From positions 20,251-84,250 of the forward strand of contig JAHHSA010000002.1 in the NCBI GenBank assembly GCA_020025475.1: 64,000 nucleotides of DNA. The letters run 5' to 3'. Positions 50,194 through 57,807 of this stretch are shown piece after piece. The stretch's first letter is position 1, and each line of letters opens with the position of its first letter. A model generated the notes under the pieces. That model was given only the letters and a program-made list of their open reading frames with translations, was not told the DNA's origin and ran no database searches. Origin of the DNA: Oscillibacter sp. (GTDB taxonomy: Bacteria; Bacillota; Clostridia; Oscillospirales; Oscillospiraceae). The translations under genes and the position numbers were made by a program.

Positions 50194-51537
50194 ATGGCAA
50201 ATCAACATGAACTGCAAAGCCGGGACAGCTTCCGCTCAAAATGGGGCTTTAAGCTGGCCTGTGTAGGCTCCGCTGTGGGCATGGGCAATATCTGGCTGTT
50301 TCCCTATCGGATGTCCGCCTATGGCGGCGCCACCTTTCTGATTCCGTACATTCTCTTTGTGGTGCTGATCGCCTCCACCGGTGTCATCGGCGAGATGGCT
50401 TTCGGTCGTGCTACGGAGGGCGGCCCCATTGTGGCCTTCGGTGCCGTGGCGGAGAAGCGGACCGGCAGTCGCCGCTGGGGCGAGGTCTTGGGTCTCATTC
50501 CTGTGCTGGGCTCCCTGGCTCTGGCCATTGGCTACACCGTCGTGGTGGGCTGGCTGCTGAAATACACCGTGGGGGCCTTCACCGGTGCGGTGGCGGTTCA
50601 TCAGGGCGTGGCGGAGCTGGATGCCTTTTTCGCCAGCACGGCCTCCGCCTGGGGCAACACCGGCTGGCAGATTGCGGCATTGCTGCTGACACTCTCCATT
50701 ATGGCCCTGGGAATTGGCGCTGGTATTGAAAAAGCCAACAAGGTGATGATGCCCCTGTTCTTTCTGATGTTCCTGGGCCTGGCGGTGTATATTGCCACGC
50801 TGCCCGGGGCCATGGACGGCTACCGTTACATCTTTGTGCTCAAGCCCCGGGAGCTGCTCAATCCCATGGTCTGGGTCTACGCTCTGGGGCAGGCATTCTT
50901 CTCCCTGTCTATCGCAGGAAATGGCACCCTGATCTACGGCTCCTATCTCTCCAAGGAAGAGGATGTGCCCACCAGTGCCCGGACGGTGGCCTTTTTCGAC
51001 ACCTGCGCGGCCCTGCTGGCGGCACTGGTCATCATCCCGGCCATGGCCACCGCCGGGGAGCAGCTGGGCAACAGCGGTCCCGGCCTGATGTTTATCTTCC
51101 TGCCCAACCTGTTCCAGCAGATGCCCGGCGGCGAGATCATTATGATCGTTTTCTTTGTGGCGGCCCTCTTTGCGGGGCTTTCCTCTCTGGTGAATCTCTA
51201 TGAGGCCCCCACTGCCACTTTGCAGGAAAAATTCAACCTCAGCCGGTCCACAGCCGTGTTTCTGATGGGCGCTCTGGGCATGGTGGTGAGCCTGATGATA
51301 CAGGGCATCGTGGGTGACTGGATGGACGTCTGCTCTATTTACGCCTGCCCCATCGGTGCACTGTTGGCTGGCGTCATGTTCTTCTGGGTCTGCGATAAGG
51401 AGATGTGCCTGGAGCATGTCAATCTGGCCCGCACCAAGCCACTGGGAAGCTGGTACTACCCCCTTGCAAAATATGGCTTCTGCGGCGTCACGGTACTGGT
51501 GCTGGTTGTGGGTGCGATGATGGGAGGCATTGGTTAA
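50194..51537 (+). CDS. Sodium-dependent transporter, NSS (SNF) family
   Basis: A 447-residue sodium symporter of the LeuT/NSS family for amino acids or related solutes. It opens with RDSFRSKWGFKLACVGSAVGMGNIWLFPYRMSAYGGATFLIPY, the family's first two helices and Na/substrate site, and has eleven or twelve membrane segments. AGGAGA lies upstream of the ATG. The xdhC-type gene starts one base after its stop codon, so the two are translated together. Confidence 0.93.
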   Translation: MANQHELQSRDSFRSKWGFKLACVGSAVGMGNIWLFPYRMSAYGGATFLIPYILFVVLIASTGVIGEMAFGRATEGGPIVAFGAVAEKRTGSRRWGEVLGLIPVLGSLALAIGYTVVVGWLLKYTVGAFTGAVAVHQGVAELDAFFASTASAWGNTGWQIAALLLTLSIMALGIGAGIEKANKVMMPLFFLMFLGLAVYIATLPGAMDGYRYIFVLKPRELLNPMVWVYALGQAFFSLSIAGNGTLIYGSYLSKEEDVPTSARTVAFFDTCAALLAALVIIPAMATAGEQLGNSGPGLMFIFLPNLFQQMPGGEIIMIVFFVAALFAGLSSLVNLYEAPTATLQEKFNLSRSTAVFLMGALGMVVSLMIQGIVGDWMDVCSIYACPIGALLAGVMFFWVCDKEMCLEHVNLARTKPLGSWYYPLAKYGFCGVTVLVLVVGAMMGGIG

Positions 51538-51538
51538 A

Positions 51539-52546
51539 ATGCGGGCGCTTTTTAAGAATATGATGCATGCGCTGCGGGCAGGGCAGCCTGTGGAGCTGGT
51601 CACGGTGGTGGCCGCTGGCGGTTCCACGCCCCGGGGTGCCGGTGCGATGATGGCTGTTTATGCCGACGGCAGCACTGAAGGCACCGTGGGCGGCGGCAAT
51701 GTGGAGTTTGCATCCACTCATTTGGCAGTGCAGCTGCTCTCTCAGGGAGCCTGTGATCTGCGCCACTTCAACTTTGTCCCCGGTGACGCAGCCAGCCTGG
51801 GCATGGTCTGCGGCGGTGACGTCACCATCCACTTTCAGTTCCTTCCGGCGGGCAATCCGGCGGTGATGGACGTACTGAAGGATGTGGTCATCGCCTCCGG
51901 AGAGAACCTGGACACCTGGCTGGTGCGCAGATTCAGCGACTTCGGTGTCACTGCCATGGGCCTTGCGGACCGGAATGGCCTGCGCTATCTGCCAGAGGGG
52001 ACGGTGCTGCCGGAGGGACTGCTGGAAAACAAGGGCGTTTATCAGGACGACTGGTTTGCCTGCCCCGTGGTGAAGGCGGGACGTGTCTACATCTTCGGCG
52101 GCGGCCATGTCTCTCAGGCACTGGTGCCCGCCATTGCGGCGGTTGGCTTCCGGCCGGTGGTGTATGACGACCGCCCGGAATTCTCTGATCCGGCTCTCTT
52201 CCCCAAGGCGGAAATGACCCTGTGTGGGTCTTTCTTGGAGCTGGGGGAGAAGGTTACCGTCACACCGGACGACTATGTGGTCATCATGACGCGGGGCCAC
52301 CAGGCGGACTATGAGGTGCTGACCCAGGTGCTGCGCAGCGGTGCCAAATACATTGGCTGCATCGGCTCCCGCCGCAAGCTGGCGCTCTGCCTGGAGCGGC
52401 TGCTGGAGGCAGGCTTCACTGAGGAGGAGTATGCACGGGTCCACGCTCCCATCGGTCTGGCCATTGGCGCGGAGACCCCGGCGGAGATTGCCGTTTCCAT
52501 CACGGCGGAAATGATTGCCGTACGGGCTGGAAAGGATCGGAAATAA
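51539..52546 (+). CDS. XdhC/CoxI family protein
   Basis: A 335-residue member of the XdhC family, which inserts or sulfurates the molybdenum cofactor of xanthine-dehydrogenase-type enzymes. The N-terminal domain shows AAGGSTPRGAGAMMAVYADGSTEGTVGGGNVE (about 25-57). The C-terminal Rossmann domain begins RVYIFGGGHVSQAL (about 182) and ends CIGSRRKLALCLERL and HAPIGLAIGAETPAEIAVSI. No molybdenum hydroxylase is nearby. GGGAGG lies 11 bases before the ATG, inside the transporter gene. Confidence 0.9.
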   Translation: MRALFKNMMHALRAGQPVELVTVVAAGGSTPRGAGAMMAVYADGSTEGTVGGGNVEFASTHLAVQLLSQGACDLRHFNFVPGDAASLGMVCGGDVTIHFQFLPAGNPAVMDVLKDVVIASGENLDTWLVRRFSDFGVTAMGLADRNGLRYLPEGTVLPEGLLENKGVYQDDWFACPVVKAGRVYIFGGGHVSQALVPAIAAVGFRPVVYDDRPEFSDPALFPKAEMTLCGSFLELGEKVTVTPDDYVVIMTRGHQADYEVLTQVLRSGAKYIGCIGSRRKLALCLERLLEAGFTEEEYARVHAPIGLAIGAETPAEIAVSITAEMIAVRAGKDRK

Positions 52547-52559
52547 CAACCTGATCACA

Positions 52560-52598
52560 GCAGACCTGTCGGCTGGAATCCGACAGGCCTGTTTTTTC
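52560..52598 (+). terminator. Terminator of the transporter-xdhC operon
   Basis: A stem of 12 positions with one mismatch (cagacctgtcgg / ccgacaggcctg), followed by TTTTTTC. Confidence 0.85.
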
Positions 52599-52618
52599 AT
52601 TGTTTACAGATGGTTTCC

Positions 52619-52648
52619 TTGCAAAAGCCGCAGGGGACGTGATAAAAT
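52619..52648 (+). promoter_or_regulatory. Tentative promoter of the dCMP deaminase gene
   Basis: TTGCAA (52619-52624), 18-base spacer, TAAAAT (52643-52648). Confidence 0.4.
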
Positions 52649-52717
52649 GGAACATACAAATTCCAGAAGGCACCAGATTTTCAGCAGGTGCCCTGATATT
52701 TTAAAGGAGGTCTTTCC

Positions 52718-53221
52718 ATGGACCGCATCAGTAAAGAAAACTATTATCTCGATATTGCAGAAACGGTTCTGGAACGGGCCACCTGCCTGCGCCGGGTCTA
52801 CGGCGCTATCATCGTGAAAAATGACGAGATCATCTCTACCGGCTATAACGGTGCCCCCCGTGGCCGAGCAAACTGCGTAGATATGGGCTACTGTTTCAGA
52901 ACCGCCATGCGGGTGCCTAGAGGCGAGCGGTATGAGCTGTGCCGCTCCGTTCACGCCGAGGCCAATGCCATCATCTCCGCCTCCCGGCGGGATATGGTGG
53001 GCGGCACCCTTTATCTGGTGGGCCGGGACGCCCGGACCCATGAGCTGCTTTCCGACGCCACCTCCTGCTCCATGTGCCGCCGCCTGGTGATCAACGCCGG
53101 ACTGGAAAGGGTGGTGATCCGCCACACGGAGTCGGAGTTTGAAGTGGTCAATGTGGAGGACTGGATTGCGGAGGATGACCTGCTTGTCCCTCCTGCCAAT
53201 GTGGAAATGGACCTCCGGTAA
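52718..53221 (+). CDS. Deoxycytidylate (dCMP) deaminase family protein
   Basis: A 167-residue zinc deaminase that most likely converts dCMP to dUMP for thymidylate synthesis (ComEB-like). Zinc ligands and proton shuttle are in CRSVHAEANAI (His/Glu) and ATSCSMCRRLVINAG (Cys-x-x-Cys). An extra zinc patch typical of dCMP deaminases (GYNGAPRGRANCVDMGYCFR) is present. AAAGGAGG lies 8 bases before the ATG. The following fusion gene begins 26 bases after the stop, so they may share a transcript. Confidence 0.92.
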   Translation: MDRISKENYYLDIAETVLERATCLRRVYGAIIVKNDEIISTGYNGAPRGRANCVDMGYCFRTAMRVPRGERYELCRSVHAEANAIISASRRDMVGGTLYLVGRDARTHELLSDATSCSMCRRLVINAGLERVVIRHTESEFEVVNVEDWIAEDDLLVPPANVEMDLR

Positions 53222-53247
53222 CCACAAGCAGAAAGGAAGAGACTTTT

Positions 53248-55566
53248 TTGAAGACAGGACTTGTCACCTTCTATCATATTCATCACTATGGTGCACTCTT
53301 GCAGGCCGCCGCCACGGAGCGCGCGGTGGAGAGCCTGGGCAGCTCGTGTGAGATTCTGAATTATTATGTCAACCAGGATAACAGTCTGTTCAAGAGACCT
53401 ACCGGGCTTGGTTCGGCAGCGCATGACATCCATACCGCTCTCCACTACCAGGCGCTGCAAACCCGCTATGACCGGTTTGAGCAGTTCGCAAAGGACCATT
53501 TGGTGATTTCCGGACATCAGTACACAGGAATAGACGAACTGCGAAACACGGTGCTGCCCTATGACCTGATTCTCTCCGGCAGTGACCAGATCTGGAATCC
53601 CAAGATCTTCCCGGATGGCCGATTTGATCCGGTGTTCTTTGGCGCCTTTTCAGACCGCAGGAAGATTGCCTACGCTCCCTCTTTCGGCGTTCCCGCCGTT
53701 CCGGAGCAGATGGAGGATGAGCTGCGGGGCTATCTGAAAGACTTCTCCCATATCTCTGTCCGGGAGCGGCAGGGCCAGAAGATCATCCGAGACCTCACCG
53801 ATCAGGAGCCGGCGGTGGTGCTGGACCCCACGCTGCTGCTGACGGCGGAGCAGTGGAGTGCCATGTCCAATCCGGACTATCTTTCCCAGCTGCATCTGGC
53901 CCCCGGCGGGTATATCCTCTGTTACTGCATTAATGCCCCTGGTGCGCTGACTCCCTATATCCAGCAGCTCTGTGACCAGACAGGGCTGCCGGTGGTCCAG
54001 CTGTGCGGCATTCGCAAGAAGGTCCACCCCAAGGCCCGCTGTATCCTGGATGCCGGGCCTGCGGAGTTTTTGAGTCTCTTTGCCGGTGCCGGCTGGGTGG
54101 TGACCAACTCCTTCCACGGCACGGTGTTCTCCACCCAGTTCCACAGGCCCTTCTTCACGGCGGTGGCTCCTGCGGAGATGGCCGCCCCGGAGCGCTCCCG
54201 GACTTTCAGCATCCTCACCACCCTGGGCCTGACGGAACGGATCATCGGCAAGGGCGACACGGCCTCACTCACTGATCCCATCGACTGGGAGGCAGTGGAT
54301 CGGTGCCACAACGGGGCCAGGGAGCAGTCCATGGCCTATTTGCAGGCGGCACTTTACGACCAGCCTTACACACCGGCAGCTCCGGTGGACACCGGAGAGC
54401 GGAAGAAACCTGTGCTGGCGGACCACACCCACTGTACCGGCTGCGGTGCCTGTGCCGCCGTCTGCCCAAAGGATGCCATCACCATGCAGCGGGACCGGGA
54501 AGGCTTTGCCTACCCGTTGATTGACGAGGATCTCTGCGTTCGGTGCGGACGCTGTGAGAGCGTGTGTCCCATCCTGTGTCCCATGGAGAAAAAGCCCATG
54601 CCCGCCGTATACGCAGTGTGGAATCGGGACGAGACCATCCGCAAGGACTCCACCTCCGGCGGAGCGTTTACCGCCATTGCGGACTATGTGCTGGAGGGGG
54701 GCGGCGTGGTGTTCGGCGCGGCCTTTGATGCCCACCAGCACCTGCGCCATGCAGCGTGCTTCCGCAAGGAAGATCTGTGGCGGATGCGGGGTGCCAAGTA
54801 CGTGCAGAGCGATCTGGGAGACACGTTCCGGGAGGTTCGGGAGAACCTCAAGAGCCGGCAGGTGCTCTTTACGGGTACCCCCTGCCAGGTGGACGGCCTC
54901 TACCGTTTCCTGGGGGAGCGGCCGGAAAATCTCGTTACCTGTGACTTGGTGTGCCACGGTGTGCCCTCTCCCGGGGTGTGGGAGGATATGGCCCGCCTGA
55001 TCGAGCGCCGCAAGGGTAAGGAATTGCAGGCGGTACGCTTCCGCAATAAGGTGACCGGCTGGAAGGACAGCCACTTCACCACCGTCTATGATGACGGCAC
55101 AGTGGATACGGCTCCCTTGTACCGCACAGAGTATGGTCGGGCCTTTGGTCGGGCACTGTTCCTGCGGCCCAGCTGTTACCATTGCGCCTATACCTCCATG
55201 ACACGACCCGGTGATTTTACCCTGGGCGACTTCTGGGGGCTGCGGGCGGACGAGCTGCCGGAGCAGCAGGAAAAGGGCATCAGCCTTCTGTTGGTAAACA
55301 CTTCGCACGGCAGCCACATCTTCGATCAGCTGCCCTTGGTGCGCAAGCCCTTCCCCGCAGAGCGGGCCATTGCTGGGAATCCCCGACTGGCCTCTCCCAT
55401 TGCTCAGCCGGTGGACCGGTCGGCTTTCTTTGCTGCCTATGCACTGGAACCCTTTGAAGAGGTCTGCAAGCAGTTTTGCAAGCTGCCTCCGCTGCCGGTT
55501 CGGGCGGCGGCCAAGATTCTCTCTCCCGAGGCCAAGGCCAAGATTCGCGGCAAATTGAGCAAATAA
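53248..55566 (+). CDS. Polysaccharide pyruvyl transferase fused to FrhB-type Fe-S flavoprotein
   Basis: A 772-residue two-part protein. Residues 1 to about 310 match the polysaccharide pyruvyl transferase fold (TFYHIHHYGALLQAAA, DLILSGSDQIWNP, VVTNSFHGTVFSTQF). Then two 4Fe-4S motifs (CTGCGACAAVCP near 396; CVRCGRCESVCP near 430) lead into F420 hydrogenase/dehydrogenase beta-subunit N and C domains (STSGGAFTAIADYVLE, FTGTPCQVDGL, CDLVCHGVPSPGVW, LGDFWG). The two halves are often neighbouring genes in polysaccharide loci; here they are one frame. Start is TTG 53248 with AAAGGAAGA 7 bases upstream. No other polysaccharide genes are near. Confidence 0.9.
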   Translation: MKTGLVTFYHIHHYGALLQAAATERAVESLGSSCEILNYYVNQDNSLFKRPTGLGSAAHDIHTALHYQALQTRYDRFEQFAKDHLVISGHQYTGIDELRNTVLPYDLILSGSDQIWNPKIFPDGRFDPVFFGAFSDRRKIAYAPSFGVPAVPEQMEDELRGYLKDFSHISVRERQGQKIIRDLTDQEPAVVLDPTLLLTAEQWSAMSNPDYLSQLHLAPGGYILCYCINAPGALTPYIQQLCDQTGLPVVQLCGIRKKVHPKARCILDAGPAEFLSLFAGAGWVVTNSFHGTVFSTQFHRPFFTAVAPAEMAAPERSRTFSILTTLGLTERIIGKGDTASLTDPIDWEAVDRCHNGAREQSMAYLQAALYDQPYTPAAPVDTGERKKPVLADHTHCTGCGACAAVCPKDAITMQRDREGFAYPLIDEDLCVRCGRCESVCPILCPMEKKPMPAVYAVWNRDETIRKDSTSGGAFTAIADYVLEGGGVVFGAAFDAHQHLRHAACFRKEDLWRMRGAKYVQSDLGDTFREVRENLKSRQVLFTGTPCQVDGLYRFLGERPENLVTCDLVCHGVPSPGVWEDMARLIERRKGKELQAVRFRNKVTGWKDSHFTTVYDDGTVDTAPLYRTEYGRAFGRALFLRPSCYHCAYTSMTRPGDFTLGDFWGLRADELPEQQEKGISLLLVNTSHGSHIFDQLPLVRKPFPAERAIAGNPRLASPIAQPVDRSAFFAAYALEPFEEVCKQFCKLPPLPVRAAAKILSPEAKAKIRGKLSK

Positions 55567-55601
55567 AAAAATCCCCGTGTCGCATGACACGGGGATTTTT
55601 G
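55566..55601. terminator. Bidirectional terminator between the fusion gene and queT
   Basis: A perfect 15-bp stem (aaaaatccccgtgtc / gacacggggattttt) with loop GCAT and T-runs on both strands, between convergent genes. Confidence 0.93.
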
Positions 55602-55608
55602 CGTCTGA

Positions 55609-56121
55609 TCAGATGGATTTGGTGGAGAGATAGGGCCGCAGAGCCGGGGCACGGGAAATCCAGTGCAGCAGGGGAAGACCCAACGCTGCACAGGCAATCG
55701 CCTCGCCCATGCCGACAGTCAGCGCGTTCAGGGCAAAGGCAGGCAGGAAGGGAGCACCGTCACCCATGGAGAGCCAGGCAATCTCCGCGCCGACGATGAT
55801 AGCGTTGCAAAGCACGGGAGGAATGGGGGTCAGCCATTTGTTCTTCAGCTTGGAGACCCAGATGGCGGCAATGAGCGTGGCAGAAGTACCCACGATCCAG
55901 TCCAGCACAAGGGGAGACTGGAGGTTTGCAATGAAGCAGCCAATGGTCAGGCCCGGGATGGCCTCCGGGAAGAGGAAGGGGAGCAGGGTCATGGCCTCTG
56001 CCACACGGAGCTGCACACCGCCGTATTGGGGAATGGGCAGGAAAATGGTGAGGACCGCATAGACGGCTGCAATAATGCCGGCAATAGCCAGCTGGCGGGT
56101 AGAAAAACGGGATTTGGACAT
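55609..56121 (-). CDS. queT: QueT family ECF transporter substrate-binding (S) component
   Basis: A 170-residue integral membrane S component with about five helices, matching the QueT family (RQLAIAGIIAAVYAVLTIFLPIPQYGGVQLRVAEAMTLLPFLFPEAIPGLTIGCFIANL). QueT works with a shared ECF energy module and is predicted to import queuosine precursors. The energizing genes are not in the window. The ATG at 56121 sits 7 bases after GGAGGT, which can be hidden in a leader hairpin. Confidence 0.9.
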   Translation of the reverse strand: MSKSRFSTRQLAIAGIIAAVYAVLTIFLPIPQYGGVQLRVAEAMTLLPFLFPEAIPGLTIGCFIANLQSPLVLDWIVGTSATLIAAIWVSKLKNKWLTPIPPVLCNAIIVGAEIAWLSMGDGAPFLPAFALNALTVGMGEAIACAALGLPLLHWISRAPALRPYLSTKSI

Positions 56122-56268
56122 AAAAAAGACCTCCTGAAGTGATGTGGGAGGTCAAAACAGCAAAGCAAAACCCCGTGAAGGCGGGGTGACCTCCATTTTT
56201 TTGTTTAGAGAACGGCAAAAGCCGAACGAACGCCGGTAGGCGCTTGGACAGGGAGATGGCACCTGTCG
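56122..56268 (-). promoter_or_regulatory. Structured queT leader with mutually exclusive hairpins; probable riboswitch
   Basis: Three segments compete: ggaggtca (56194-56187), tgacctcc (56154-56147) and ggaggtc (56134-56128). The third contains the ribosome site and is followed by TTTTTT and the ATG. Pairing 1:2, with the nested ccccg/cgggg hairpin, frees the start; pairing 2:3 hides it and also makes a terminator-like hairpin. The 5' part (56268-56195) has hairpins gacagg/cctgtc, gcgcc/ggcgt and cggc/gccg, then an A-rich stretch. I could not match it to preQ1-I, -II or -III, so the ligand is open. Confidence 0.65.
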
Positions 56269-56274
56269 AGTGGA

Positions 56275-56303
56275 AGTATATCACAGCGTAACGGGCATTG
56301 CAA
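56275..56303 (-). promoter_or_regulatory. Promoter of queT
   Basis: TTGCAA (56303-56298), 17-base spacer, extended -10 TGATATACT (hexamer 56280-56275). Start near 56268. It begins right after the terminator of the preceding operon. Confidence 0.8.
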
Positions 56304-56304
56304 G

Positions 56305-56339
56305 AAAAATCCCTCTGCATACCATGCAGAGGGATTTTT
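56305..56339 (-). terminator. Terminator of the hemW-dusB-sigma operon
   Basis: A perfect 16-bp stem (aaaaatccctctgcat / atgcagagggattttt) with a 3-base loop, placed 7 bases after the anti-sigma stop codon. Confidence 0.9.
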
Positions 56340-56345
56340 GAGCGG

Positions 56346-57197
56346 TCAATGCTGTACGACAATCAGGGCTACGTCGTTACCGGAAACAGCGGCACCTGTG
56401 TCTTTCATAGAGAATTGGGGGCTGATACCGGCCTGCTCCAGACCGTCCAGCAGTGTCTGATACTCCTGAACGGTCAGCTCATAGGTAGTCTGGCTGTCCA
56501 CCTCCCGGATGGGTGTATACCCATCCAGCAGGGTACCGGCCTCCTCCGCGGTCAGCAGCATCTGAGCAAAACAGGTGCCCCGCGGCTCTGTGAGTGCTCG
56601 ATCATCCTGGCTGGGAGGGGCCTGCTCCTGTGAGAACTTTTCTGCGGCGGAAGTCTCCGGAGCGGAGACAGACACATCAGCCGTGGTGTTTTGCTCCCCC
56701 TGGGCGGGAGGCTCTGCCGGAGCGGCCTCATCCATCTGGGCGGGCATAATATCTGCCGCGTCATTGGGACTCTCCGGCACAGGGCTTTCTGATTTGGGGC
56801 TCCGTTGTTCTGTGGGATCTGTGGCATCTGCCTGAGATCGTTCCTGCTTGCTGTCAAGCATGGGAAAATCGGCAGTTTTCAGCACCAGCACCAGGGCAAA
56901 GCAGGCGGCTACGGGCAACAGAATCCTGGCCCACGGCTGCCGGCGTTTTTTCTGGGGGAACACCGTGGACGTGCTTTGAGCACGGATAGCAGCCATCACG
57001 CCCTCGGCAAAGCCGTCGGGTACTTCCGTCTCCTCCACGCTGGGGAAGGCGGCACGAATGGCCAGACTATCATCCACATAGGCCTGACAGTCTGGGCAGG
57101 TATTCAAATGTTCCTGAACAATCTTGGCTTCCTCCGGGGACAGTTCCCCGTCCACAAAGGCGTCCAGCAGGGCCGCGAATTCTTCATGTGTTTTCAT
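56346..57197 (-). CDS. Anti-sigma factor with zinc-finger domain
   Basis: A 283-residue membrane anti-sigma protein. The N-terminal zf-HC2 domain carries HLNTCPDCQAY (about 31-41), the zinc-binding HxxxCxxC that grips ECF sigma factors. A membrane helix (ILLPVAACFALVLVLKTADFP, about 92-110) leads to an extracytoplasmic part, first a Pro/Ala/Glu/Ser-rich stretch (about 120-200) and then a compact C-terminal domain. Overlaps the sigma gene by 14 bases. Confidence 0.87.
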   Translation of the reverse strand: MKTHEEFAALLDAFVDGELSPEEAKIVQEHLNTCPDCQAYVDDSLAIRAAFPSVEETEVPDGFAEGVMAAIRAQSTSTVFPQKKRRQPWARILLPVAACFALVLVLKTADFPMLDSKQERSQADATDPTEQRSPKSESPVPESPNDAADIMPAQMDEAAPAEPPAQGEQNTTADVSVSAPETSAAEKFSQEQAPPSQDDRALTEPRGTCFAQMLLTAEEAGTLLDGYTPIREVDSQTTYELTVQEYQTLLDGLEQAGISPQFSMKDTGAAVSGNDVALIVVQH

Positions 57198-57807
57198 TCT
57201 CAGCTCTCCTTTTCACTTGATTGGACGAAGATGGCAGAGAAAAGTTCCCGCTTTCCAGAAAAAACTTTCTCAGCTGCTTGCGTCCCCGACTGATTCGGGA
57301 TTTTACAGTGCCCACATCCAAATCCAGGGTGCTGGCAATTTCGTCGTAAGTGAGCTGGTGGATCTCCCGGAGGATCAGCACCTTTCGATGGTTCTCGGAG
57401 AGGGATTGCAGCCCTGCGTCAATCACGTCCCGCAGCTCTTTTTGCTCCGCGGCCTCATGCGGGGTGGGGGCAGGGTCCGGAGCGTCCAGCCCCAGTTCCT
57501 CATCGTTGAGGGAAGGGCCGACGGCGGCCCGGTGACGGCCTTCCCGCCGCAGAAGATCCACGCAGGCGTTGGAAGCGAGGCGGTAGAGCCAGGTGGAAAA
57601 GCTGGACTCGCCCCGGAAGAAGCGAAGCCCCTGCCAGGCGGCCAGGAAGGCATCCTGTGCGGCTTCTGCGGCATCCTCGGGATTCTTACACATGCGGAGT
57701 GTAAGCGCAAAGACCCGCTTTTCGTAGAGACGTACCAGGACGGCAAACGCCTCCTGATCGCCTCCGCGGGCGGCGTCCAACCACCGTTGTTCCTGCAAAT
57801 CATTCAT
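57184..57807 (-). CDS. ECF-type RNA polymerase sigma factor
   Basis: A 207-residue sigma factor of the RpoE/SigW-like type: region 2 (GDQEAFAVLVRLYEKRVFALTLRMCKNPEDAAEAAQDAFLAAWQGL, FSTWLYRLASNACVDLLRR) and region 4 (LSENHRKVLILREIHQLTYDEIASTLDLDVGTVKSRISRGRKQLRKF). The start overlaps the dusB stop by 4 bases, so it is coupled to a housekeeping operon rather than led by its own autoregulated promoter. Confidence 0.94.
   Translation of the reverse strand: MNDLQEQRWLDAARGGDQEAFAVLVRLYEKRVFALTLRMCKNPEDAAEAAQDAFLAAWQGLRFFRGESSFSTWLYRLASNACVDLLRREGRHRAAVGPSLNDEELGLDAPDPAPTPHEAAEQKELRDVIDAGLQSLSENHRKVLILREIHQLTYDEIASTLDLDVGTVKSRISRGRKQLRKFFLESGNFSLPSSSNQVKRRAENENT

Noticed and set aside
56152..56196. 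14-codon ORF in the queT leader (ATG in the A-rich stretch, stop inside segment 2)
   Set aside because: No Shine-Dalgarno precedes it and the codons show no bias; the RNA pairing explains the region better than a leader peptide.
56120..56268. queT leader as a standard preQ1-I riboswitch
   Set aside because: I tried to fit the short stem plus A-rich tail of class I to 56240-56195, but the loop sequence does not match and the stem is too short.
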